NCBI GenBank assembly: GCA_015065765.1
Contig: SVPP01000011.1
Location: 1-64,000 of the forward strand
Direction: 5' to 3'
Length of the DNA stretch: 64,000 bases
Source of the DNA: Oscillospiraceae bacterium
GTDB lineage: Bacteria; Bacillota; Clostridia; Oscillospirales; Acutalibacteraceae
Of the stretch, positions 27,832 through 34,428 are shown piece after piece (position 1 is the first letter of the stretch; each line of letters begins with the position of its first letter). The notes under the pieces were generated by a model. That model did no database searches. It had not been told where the DNA came from and worked only from the letters and a program-made list of their open reading frames with translations. The position numbers and the translations under genes are program-made.

Positions 27832-27896
27832 ATAACATCCTCCGTTATAAATAATACAGTAAACAAAAGCTTGTGTCCCTGTTATACCAATTTAAA

Positions 27897-27925
27897 ATTA
27901 TACATTATTCCCCCACCTGTGTCAA
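27897..27925 (-). promoter_or_regulatory. Consensus promoter of the decarboxylase genes
   Basis: Minus strand TTGACA (27920-27925), 17 bp, TATAAT (27897-27902); a full match to the sigma-A consensus. The 5' leader is about 60 nt. Confidence 0.85.
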
Positions 27926-28029
27926 GAAAATAACAGGAACTGTTTGCAAAATTACTTCCTCTTATCAGTATTAAAATAGGTAATTTTTCACATAATATTA
28001 ATGTTTTTATGATAATTTCAAAAAAAGTA

Positions 28030-28058
28030 TTGACAAAGCAAAAATATTGTGATATCAT
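28030..28058 (+). promoter_or_regulatory. Promoter of the tRNA-Ser genes
   Basis: TTGACA (28030-28035), 17 bp, TATCAT (28053-28058), 32 bp before the first tRNA. Confidence 0.75.
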
Positions 28059-28090
28059 AAACTACGCTTTGAAGAGCGAAAACCAAACAC

Positions 28091-28179
28091 GGAGAGATAC
28101 CGAAGTGGTTATAACGGAACGGTCTTGAAAACCGTCGTACGGCAACGTACCGTGGGTTCGAATCCCACTCTCTCCGCCA
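28091..28179 (+). tRNA. tRNA-Ser (anticodon UGA)
   Basis: Acceptor arms GGAGAGA and TCTCTCC with encoded CCA. The anticodon stem ACGGT/ACCGT holds the loop CTTGAAA (anticodon TGA). There is a long variable arm (CGTACGGCAACGTACCG) as in class II tRNAs, and the T loop is GGTTCGAATCC. Confidence 0.97.
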
Positions 28180-28189
28180 TCTACAAACA

Positions 28190-28213
28190 AACAGCAAATT
28201 TCGATTTGCTGTT
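28190..28213 (+). terminator. Hairpin with UUCG loop between the tRNA genes
   Basis: AACAGCAAAT-TTCG-ATTTGCTGTT, followed by ttatac. A very stable tetraloop; it could end or process the first tRNA transcript. Confidence 0.65.
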
Positions 28214-28244
28214 TTATACTTTATAGAGAAGTAACGCTACCAAT

Positions 28245-28335
28245 GGAGAAGTACTCAAGTTGGTGACGAGGCGCCCCTGCTAAGGGCGTAGGTCGGGTAA
28301 CCGGCGCAGGAGTTCGAGTCTCCTCTTCTCCGCCA
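28245..28335 (+). tRNA. tRNA-Ser (anticodon GCU)
   Basis: Acceptor arms GGAGAAG and CTTCTCC with encoded CCA. The anticodon loop CTGCTAA gives GCT. A long variable arm is present and the T loop is AGTTCGAGTCT. It may share the promoter of the upstream tRNA-Ser. Confidence 0.97.
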
Positions 28336-28377
28336 AAACGAAAATCCGTTCTCGCAAGAGGGCGGATTTTCGTTTTG
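28335..28377 (+). terminator. Terminator after the second tRNA-Ser
   Basis: AAAACGAAAATCCG pairs with CGGATTTTCGTTTT across a 14-nt loop. The right arm ends in a T-run. Confidence 0.8.
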
Positions 28378-28379
28378 TA

Positions 28380-28485
28380 TTATTCATTTTTTCATTATTC
28401 AATATTCATCATTCATTAAAACGGATTTTCGTAATGAATAATGAATGATGAAGTCGCTGCGCTGATGAATAATGAATAATTTATT
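28380..28485. repeat. TTCATTATTCAT-type intergenic repeat
   Basis: Contains AATGAATAATGAATGATGAAG, the core GTCGCTGCGCTGATG and another ATGAATAATGAAT block, preceded by the opposite-strand form (ttcattattcaat). The same core, in reverse orientation, is at about 4967-5003. It is non-coding and probably a dispersed element. Confidence 0.6.
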
Positions 28486-28533
28486 ATCAAATCCGATTAT
28501 GCTATAATAATACTACAAAAGGTGGTGTTCTTT

Positions 28534-28899
28534 ATGAAAGAAAATTTACTTATTGATAAGTCAATAGTTTTTGCATCTCGTATTGTTAAATTGCATCAGC
28601 ATTTAATTAAAAACGAGAAAGAAACCATAATTTCAAAACAAATTGTGCGTAGTGGGACAAGTATAGGTGCAAACATTAACAAAGCCAACTACGGACAAAG
28701 CAAAGCCGACTTTATTTCCAAAATGCACATAGCCCTGAAAGAAACTGCGGAAACAGAATATTGGATAAAGCTGCTTCAGATGTCAGAATATATTGATAAT
28801 AAGATGAGCGAATCCTTGTTATCGGATTGTCTTGAACTCAAAAGAATCCTCATTGCCTTAATTAACACCGCAAAGGAAAACAAAAATGAAAAATATTAA
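28534..28899 (+). CDS. Four-helix bundle protein (S23/IVP family)
   Basis: A 121-residue all-helical protein with the family signature IVRSGTSIGANINKANYGQS near residue 44, followed by FISKMHIALKETAETEYWIKLL. The family is named for ORFs found in 23S rRNA intervening sequences, but many are free-standing and found next to mobile or accessory genes; the molecular role is unclear. ATG 28534 is used because AAAGGTGG precedes it by about 8 nt; the GTG at 28522 lies inside that ribosome site. It overlaps the next gene by 14 bp, so the pair is likely translated together. Confidence 0.88.
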   Translation: MKENLLIDKSIVFASRIVKLHQHLIKNEKETIISKQIVRSGTSIGANINKANYGQSKADFISKMHIALKETAETEYWIKLLQMSEYIDNKMSESLLSDCLELKRILIALINTAKENKNEKY

Positions 28900-29362
28900 G
28901 GATTACATAACAGAAGAACTTTATTCAGATGACCAAAAAATCGCTTTAGATTTTGTTGATTTTTTATACGAAAATAATTTAGAATTTATAAAAGATAACG
29001 GCTATTGGAAAGACAAAATATATCATCTGATTAAACTTAAAGATAAATGCGTTTGTTTCATCGCAATAAAAGATCCTGACGAAAAAGAGAATCATTGGAC
29101 AGTCTGGTCTGATGATATGAGTTCTGATTTTTTGAATAACTATCAAATTGATAACCAATTAAAAAAGCTGGCATGGGAACATGTGGACCTTTGCGGACAT
29201 TGTGGTTCCTGCGGTGGTGGAAGACGTAAAATAATTTTTGGCAAAAGCTTTGATAATATCTGCGGTTGCACTTTCAGATTTGACAATCCGGATATTAAAT
29301 GTTTAGAAGTTCTAAAAGAAATTGTTAAAATAAGAATATCGGAAATTAACTCTCTAAAATGA
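28886..29362 (+). CDS. Unrecognised protein with a conserved-looking Cys cluster
   Basis: A 158-residue soluble protein. The first 100 residues are mixed alpha/beta with many Trp and acidic residues (KENHWTVWSDDMSSDF). Then comes HVDLCGHCGSCGGGRRKIIF and a later ICGCTF, giving five cysteines and a His that could bind a metal. I do not recognise the family with certainty; similar Cys-rich proteins occur as hypothetical proteins in Clostridia. The start lies inside the four-helix bundle gene with AAAGGAAA upstream. A strong terminator follows the stop. Confidence 0.7.
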   Translation: MKNIKDYITEELYSDDQKIALDFVDFLYENNLEFIKDNGYWKDKIYHLIKLKDKCVCFIAIKDPDEKENHWTVWSDDMSSDFLNNYQIDNQLKKLAWEHVDLCGHCGSCGGGRRKIIFGKSFDNICGCTFRFDNPDIKCLEVLKEIVKIRISEINSLK

Positions 29363-29368
29363 CATTTA

Positions 29369-29398
29369 CCCTGCCACGCTCCGCGTAGCAGGGTTTTT
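29369..29398 (+). terminator. Terminator of the four-helix/Cys-cluster pair
   Basis: CCCTGCcACGC-tcc-GCGTaGCAGGG followed by TTTTTA. It lies 7 bp after the stop codon. Confidence 0.85.
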
Positions 29399-29399
29399 A

Positions 29400-30488
29400 T
29401 TACAGCATATCAATAATTTCCTGAAATTTCTTTGTATCACGTACAGAATCGAACTCGTCATGAATTAGCCATTTGTCGCGGAGTATTTCGCAAAGAGGGC
29501 GAGTATCAGAGGTTTCAAAATCAAGTCTTCTTTCTGTAATCTCGCCAACCAAAACAGCGCTATATTTCTGTACATCAGGGCGGTTGTCGAACGCCTTTGC
29601 TTCATCAACTGCCAGCTGCAGGTGCTTATACATATTGTCTGTATCTCCAATCAGTGCATATCTTTTGGCAATATCAAAATCAAGCCAAACAGAACCCCAA
29701 TTGTTGCTCGGACGCTTACCGTCAAGAATCAGTTTTTCTAACTCAAACAGTTTCTTTATAGCAATAAGTTCAGTTTCCACATCCACAACATCCGCATCAG
29801 CCAAAAGCCAGATAAACGAAAATAAAAGCTCATAACTATCTTTAATTGCCTTTTGTAAAAACGCAAGTTCTTCCGATTTCTCCAGTGCCCACCAGATGTG
29901 CATTTCACGGCACAGCTCCATAGGCGGCAAAGTTTCATAAATTTTTCTGCCGATTTCTTTTCTGCCGTGCAGAATATGATTAAACGCAAGTCTTGCCGTT
30001 GCTTTAAGGCGGATATTCTGATCGGGACAATATCTCATAATCCTTTCGCCCAAAGCCGTAATTTCAGCATCGTACTTCTCCATATTATCTTCCCAATCAG
30101 GAATATTTCCTGAGTTATCTGTTGACCCGAACAAAGCATACATCAGCTTGTCAAGCAGCATATAATTATTGGGATATTCCGCAACACCTTCTCGTGCAAT
30201 GTCAATACATTCCTCTATCTTACCCTTATTGATTGCTCTCTGAAATCGTTCGAGATATTCATCTACCTTTTTGTTTTCTGCAATATCATCAACGCCTAAA
30301 AGTTTATCTGCTGTTATCTCAAAAATTTTTGATATTTCAGGTAAAAGCTCCATATCGGGGTAACATATTCCCGATTCCCAACGGGAAACAGACTGAGCCG
30401 AAATGCCCAGCATTTCCGCAAGTTGCTCCTGAGTTATATCTTTTTGTTTTCTTAAAAATTTTATATTTTCTCCTATCGACAATTTCAT
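29400..30488 (-). CDS. XRE-family transcriptional regulator with helical C-terminal domain
   Basis: A 362-residue DNA-binding protein. Residues 5-60 form a helix-turn-helix (IKFLRKQKDITQEQLAEMLG then SVSRWESGICYPDMELL), typical of the Cro/C1-like XRE family. Residues 70-360 are helical and repeat-like (FQRAINKGKIEECIDIAREG), similar to TPR sensor domains in Firmicute regulators that read peptides or nutrients. No such signal is identified here. It is transcribed away from the GH27 alpha-galactosidase gene 200 bp away, so control of that gene is possible but unproven. ATG 30488 directly precedes the HTH region. Confidence 0.88.
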   Translation of the reverse strand: MKLSIGENIKFLRKQKDITQEQLAEMLGISAQSVSRWESGICYPDMELLPEISKIFEITADKLLGVDDIAENKKVDEYLERFQRAINKGKIEECIDIAREGVAEYPNNYMLLDKLMYALFGSTDNSGNIPDWEDNMEKYDAEITALGERIMRYCPDQNIRLKATARLAFNHILHGRKEIGRKIYETLPPMELCREMHIWWALEKSEELAFLQKAIKDSYELLFSFIWLLADADVVDVETELIAIKKLFELEKLILDGKRPSNNWGSVWLDFDIAKRYALIGDTDNMYKHLQLAVDEAKAFDNRPDVQKYSAVLVGEITERRLDFETSDTRPLCEILRDKWLIHDEFDSVRDTKKFQEIIDML

Positions 30489-30628
30489 AATAAAAACCTC
30501 TTAAAAAATTTTGAAGTTACGTATCTTCTGTCAATAGTTTATAATTTTTATTATTCTTTTTCAACTACTCATCAATTGATATTTTTTAACTAAGATAGTG
30601 AAAAAACTATATCCGATCAGAATAAGGG

Positions 30629-30657
30629 TTGTTTTTAGTTTATCCGGATGTTATAAT
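30629..30657 (+). promoter_or_regulatory. Promoter of the GH27 gene
   Basis: TTGTTT (30629-30634), 17 bp, TATAAT (30652-30657), 32 bp before the start codon. Confidence 0.6.
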
Positions 30658-30689
30658 GTCCATAACAAATGAAAAAGAGGTTGATTTAT

Positions 30690-31997
30690 ATGCATAAAAA
30701 ATTAGCTCTCACTCCCCCTATGGGATGGAACAGTTGGGACTGCTACGGCGCTGCAGTAAATGAAGAACAGTTACTTGCCAATGCAGACTATATGGCAGAG
30801 CACCTTAGGGAATACGGCTGGGAATATGTTGTCTGCGACATTCAGTGGTCAGAGCCTACTGCAAGTAGCTACGCTTACAATTATTTTGCTCCCCTTTGCA
30901 TGGATGAATATTCAAGACTTATCCCCTCTGTTGAGCGTTTCCCCTCATCTGCGGACGGAAAGGGATTCAAACCTATTGCCGATTACATACATTCCCTCGG
31001 TCTCAAATTCGGAATTCACATCATGAGAGGTATTCCCAGGCAAGCAGCACATCAGAACACCCCAATCAAGTGCGAAGGTGTTACCGCAAGAGATATTGCC
31101 CATCCGTCTTCTATCTGTGCATGGAATCCTGATATGTACGGACTTTTCACCGACAAAAAAGGTGCACAGGAATATTACGACTCAATCTTTGAACTTTATG
31201 CTTCATGGGACGTGGATTACATCAAGTGCGACGATATCGCAAACACAGAAATATTCCCCCACGACCCCTATTCTGCAAGAAAAGAAATTGAAATGATAAG
31301 AAAAGCCATTGATAAATGCGGAAGAGATATGGTTCTCAGCCTTTCTCCCGGTCCGGCACCCGTATGGGAGCATGAGCATCTTGCTTCTCACGCTAACATG
31401 TGGCGAATGACAGGTGACTTCTGGGATGAGTGGAGCAAGCTCCATGCTATGTTTGAGCGTTGTTATACATGGCAGGAATATGTTCAGCCGGGCGCATGGC
31501 CTGATTGTGACATGCTTCCCTTGGGCAGAATCCAGAAAACTGAACAGCTCCCCGAATACAGAAACCGATACACACGCTTCACTCACGATGAGCAGATAAC
31601 TATGATGACTCTCTGGGGTATTTTCCGTTCACCTCTTATGATGGGCGGTGAAATGCGGGAAAACGATGAATTTACCCTCTCTCTTCTTCAGAACAGAGAA
31701 CTTATCGATATGCACAAAAACTCCAGCGGTGCAAGACAGTTCAAGCGTGAAGAAACCGACGGCAAAGGTGAAATCATCTGGACGTCCACAGGCGAAAATT
31801 GCAAATATGTTGCACTGTTCAACACAGATGACATTGACAGAGAAATCTGCTTTGATGTTACCGATATTTCAATCGGCGGTGTACAATACAGCATCCGTGA
31901 TATGTGGCTCCACGAAGAATATACAGTAACAGACGGTATGTTTTCTGCAAAAGTCAAGCCCCATGGTGCAAGATTGTTCAAAATAGAAATAAAATAA
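30690..31997 (+). CDS. GH27 alpha-galactosidase-type glycoside hydrolase
   Basis: A 435-residue enzyme without a signal peptide, so cytosolic. It opens with the family hallmark LTPPMGWNSWDCYG. Asp181 in DYIKCDD fits the nucleophile and Asp243 in RMTGDFWDEW the acid/base of GH27 (retaining alpha-galactosidase / alpha-N-acetylgalactosaminidase). The (beta/alpha)8 barrel fills residues 8-340, followed by a C-terminal beta-domain ending GARLFKIEI. ATG 30690 is chosen over ATG 30669 because AAGAGG lies 9 nt upstream and the family usually starts just before LTPPMG. The insert near residues 60-95 differs from classical alpha-galactosidases, so exact sugar specificity is open. Confidence 0.9.
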   Translation: MHKKLALTPPMGWNSWDCYGAAVNEEQLLANADYMAEHLREYGWEYVVCDIQWSEPTASSYAYNYFAPLCMDEYSRLIPSVERFPSSADGKGFKPIADYIHSLGLKFGIHIMRGIPRQAAHQNTPIKCEGVTARDIAHPSSICAWNPDMYGLFTDKKGAQEYYDSIFELYASWDVDYIKCDDIANTEIFPHDPYSARKEIEMIRKAIDKCGRDMVLSLSPGPAPVWEHEHLASHANMWRMTGDFWDEWSKLHAMFERCYTWQEYVQPGAWPDCDMLPLGRIQKTEQLPEYRNRYTRFTHDEQITMMTLWGIFRSPLMMGGEMRENDEFTLSLLQNRELIDMHKNSSGARQFKREETDGKGEIIWTSTGENCKYVALFNTDDIDREICFDVTDISIGGVQYSIRDMWLHEEYTVTDGMFSAKVKPHGARLFKIEIK

Positions 31998-32011
31998 AAC
32001 ACAAAAACTCA

Positions 32012-32049
32012 GCTCCGACCTTGATTTCATCAAAGTCGGAGCCTTTTTA
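32012..32049 (+). terminator. Terminator of the GH27 gene
   Basis: GCTCCGAC...GTCGGAGC with an extended TTGA/TCAA pairing, then ctttttaatt. Confidence 0.8.
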
Positions 32050-32069
32050 ATTACTACTGTGAAAACAGT

Positions 32070-34013
32070 TTAACCTATAACCTTATCCTTGATTTCCTGA
32101 ACAGCTTTTTCAGCAAATTCTGCAATTGTCATTGAACCGATATCGCCCTGTCCTCTCTTTCTGACAGAAACAGTGCCTTCTTCGGCTTCCTTGTCACCGA
32201 TAACAAGCATGTAAGGAATCTTTTCAAGCTGTGCTTCACGAAGCTTGTAGCCAAGCTTTTCACTTCTTGTATCAACGTCGATTCTTTCAACGCCTGCCTC
32301 TTCAAGAGCTTTCTTTACTGCATATGCTGCATCCTGATGTCTGTCAGCAATAGGAACAATTCTTACCTGCTCAGGTGAGAGCCAGATTGGGAATGCACCG
32401 GCATATTTTTCAATAAGAAGTGCAAGTGTTCTTTCGTAACAACCGATTGAAGTTCTGTGAATAATATAAGGATTCTTCTTTGTACCGTCACGGTCAACAT
32501 ATTCCATGCCGAATTTTTCAGCAAGCATCTGGTCAATCTGGATTGTGATAAGTGTATCCTCTTTACCGAAAACATTCTTGATCTGAATATCAAGCTTCGG
32601 GCCATAGAACGCAGCTTCACCGATACCCACTTTGTAGTTGATACCGATATCGTCAAGAATCTCTTTCATGATGCCCTGTGCTTCATCCCACTGTTCTTTT
32701 GTTCCGATATATTTTTCTGTATCGTTGGGGTCCCACTGTGAGAAGCGATAAGAAACGTCGTCATAAAGACCGAGTGTTTTAAGCATAAAGATACAAAGGT
32801 CAAGACATCTCTTGAATTCATCGGCCAACTGTTCGGGAAGGCACATAAGATGACCTTCTGAAATTGTGAACTGACGAACACGGATAAGACCATGCATTTC
32901 ACCTGATGATTCATTTCTGAAAAGTGTTGATGTTTCAGCAAGTCTCATAGGAAGGTCTCTGTAAGATCTTGCACGATTGAGATATGCCTGATACTGGAAA
33001 GGACATGTCATGGGACGGAGTGCAAAAACTTCATCGTCCTTTTCTTCATCACCAAGTACGAACATACCGTCTTTGTAGTGATCCCAGTGACCTGAGATTT
33101 TGTAAAGGTCACTCTTTGCCATAAGAGGAGTTTTTGTTCTCATCCAACCTCTTCTTGCTTCTTCGTCTTCAACGAATCTCTGGAGAAGCTGAACAATAAT
33201 TGTTCCCTTAGGAAGAAGAATAGGAAGTCCCTGACCGATGCAGTCAACTGTTGTAAAAATTTCAAGCTCTCTGCCAAGCTTGTTGTGGTCACGCTTCTTT
33301 GCTTCTTCAAGCATTGTCAGATGTTCTTCAAGAAGTGATGATTTTGTGAAAGCTGTGCCGTAAATTCTCTGGAGCATTTTGTTGTTTGAATCGCCTCTCC
33401 AGTAAGCACCTGTACATGAAGTAAGCTTGAAAGCCTTGATTCTGCCTGTATCGGGCACGTGAGGGCCTGCGCAAAGTTCAACAAATTCACCCTGCTTGTA
33501 GAAAGAAATGTTTTCACCCTTGTCAGCGTGTTCCTTGATAAGCTCAATTTTGTAAGTTTCTCCCGCTTCTTCCATAAGCTTGATAGCCTCTTCGGGGCTG
33601 AGTTCAAACTTTTCAAGAGGAAGCTCTTCTTTGACGATTTTCTTCATCTCTGCTTCAATTTTTTCAAGAATTTCGGGAGTGAAAGAAACTTCGCTGTCAA
33701 AGTCATAATAGAATCCGTTTTCAACAGAAGGACCAATTGTAAGCTTGGTATTCGGATAAAGGCGTTTTACTGCCTGAGCAAGAATATGTGATGCTGTATG
33801 TCTGAATGCCTTTTTGCCATCCTCATCGTCAAATGTTACAAACTCAAGCTCGCAATCTTCAGTGAGTTTTTCTCTTAAATCCTTAACCTCACCATTAATT
33901 CTGCAGACACACACTGCTTTGTAAAGACCTGCACCGATTGACTTTGCAACTTCCATTGCACTGATGCCGCTTTCAAACTCGCGTACGTCGTCTCTGAGTT
34001 TTACTTTAATCAT
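32070..34013 (-). CDS. thrS: Threonine-tRNA ligase
   Basis: A 647-residue class II aminoacyl-tRNA synthetase charging tRNA-Thr. Domains in order: TGS (1-62, MIKVKLRDDVREFESGI), editing domain with HTASHILAQAVKRLYP near residue 73, catalytic core with GLPILLPKG, MTCPFQYQAYLNRARSYRDLP and FRNESSGEMHGL, and anticodon-binding domain (545-647, EQVRIVPIADRH...). Length and order are standard. Regulation is visible: a threonine T-box leader lies between the promoter and the start codon. Strong AAGGAGA site. Confidence 0.98.
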   Translation of the reverse strand: MIKVKLRDDVREFESGISAMEVAKSIGAGLYKAVCVCRINGEVKDLREKLTEDCELEFVTFDDEDGKKAFRHTASHILAQAVKRLYPNTKLTIGPSVENGFYYDFDSEVSFTPEILEKIEAEMKKIVKEELPLEKFELSPEEAIKLMEEAGETYKIELIKEHADKGENISFYKQGEFVELCAGPHVPDTGRIKAFKLTSCTGAYWRGDSNNKMLQRIYGTAFTKSSLLEEHLTMLEEAKKRDHNKLGRELEIFTTVDCIGQGLPILLPKGTIIVQLLQRFVEDEEARRGWMRTKTPLMAKSDLYKISGHWDHYKDGMFVLGDEEKDDEVFALRPMTCPFQYQAYLNRARSYRDLPMRLAETSTLFRNESSGEMHGLIRVRQFTISEGHLMCLPEQLADEFKRCLDLCIFMLKTLGLYDDVSYRFSQWDPNDTEKYIGTKEQWDEAQGIMKEILDDIGINYKVGIGEAAFYGPKLDIQIKNVFGKEDTLITIQIDQMLAEKFGMEYVDRDGTKKNPYIIHRTSIGCYERTLALLIEKYAGAFPIWLSPEQVRIVPIADRHQDAAYAVKKALEEAGVERIDVDTRSEKLGYKLREAQLEKIPYMLVIGDKEAEEGTVSVRKRGQGDIGSMTIAEFAEKAVQEIKDKVIG

Positions 34014-34044
34014 ATTTATCTCTCCTTACATAGTTTATAAAATT

Positions 34045-34305
34045 AAAAATAAAAAAGCCCATCCCTGAAAAAACAGGGATGAGCATAGTTTGCCCACGGT
34101 TCCACCCGTATTGCCACAAAAACGTGACCACTCAAAACCTTTTAACGCAAGGCATACGTTCACCTTAATCAACGCTTTCGGTGACTCTCGGGAGCGGTAA
34201 CCGCTTTCATCTTTTTACATCCGATTACAGCCTATGTCGGACGCTCTCTGAAAAAAGACAACTGAAAACAGCCTTCTCCGTCAACGATTTTTCAATATTC
34301 ATAGA
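34045..34305 (-). promoter_or_regulatory. T-box riboswitch controlling thrS
   Basis: On the minus strand the leader contains the T-box sequence (ACGGGTGGAACCGTGG, 34094-34109), which pairs with the uncharged tRNA acceptor end to form the antiterminator. A terminator hairpin (34057-34084: GCTCATCCCTG...CAGGGATGGGC) and a T-run follow. The stem I region has an AGAGAG segment. Candidate threonine specifier codons ACC lie at 34196-34198 and 34180-34182; I could not fold the RNA to decide between them. The family works by reading through when tRNA-Thr is uncharged. Confidence 0.93.
34057..34084 (-). terminator. T-box regulated intrinsic terminator
   Basis: 11-bp stem (one mismatch) with a 6-nt loop and the T-run TTTTTTATTTTT on the minus strand, located 44 bp before the thrS start. 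Confidence 0.9.
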
Positions 34306-34324
34306 TAATTTTCAATATACATAA

Positions 34325-34353
34325 ATTATATCACTCATATTTCCATCTGTCAA
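34325..34353 (-). promoter_or_regulatory. Consensus promoter of thrS
   Basis: Minus strand TTGACA (34348-34353), 17 bp, TATAAT (34325-34330); exact consensus, directly upstream of the T-box. Confidence 0.9.
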
Positions 34354-34363
34354 GGATATTTAA

Positions 34364-34392
34364 TTGACTTTTTGTGAAATAACTGTTATCAT
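34364..34392 (+). promoter_or_regulatory. Promoter of the GH3/GH20 genes
   Basis: TTGACT (34364-34369), 17 bp, TATCAT (34387-34392). It diverges from the thrS promoter, with the two -35 boxes only 10 bp apart. Confidence 0.65.
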
Positions 34393-34428
34393 AATTGTGT
34401 AAATTTTCATGAAAGAAGGGTGACACAA

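Noticed and set aside
28534-28899. 23S rRNA intervening sequence
   Set aside because: The four-helix family is named from such insertions, but no rRNA sequence flanks the gene.
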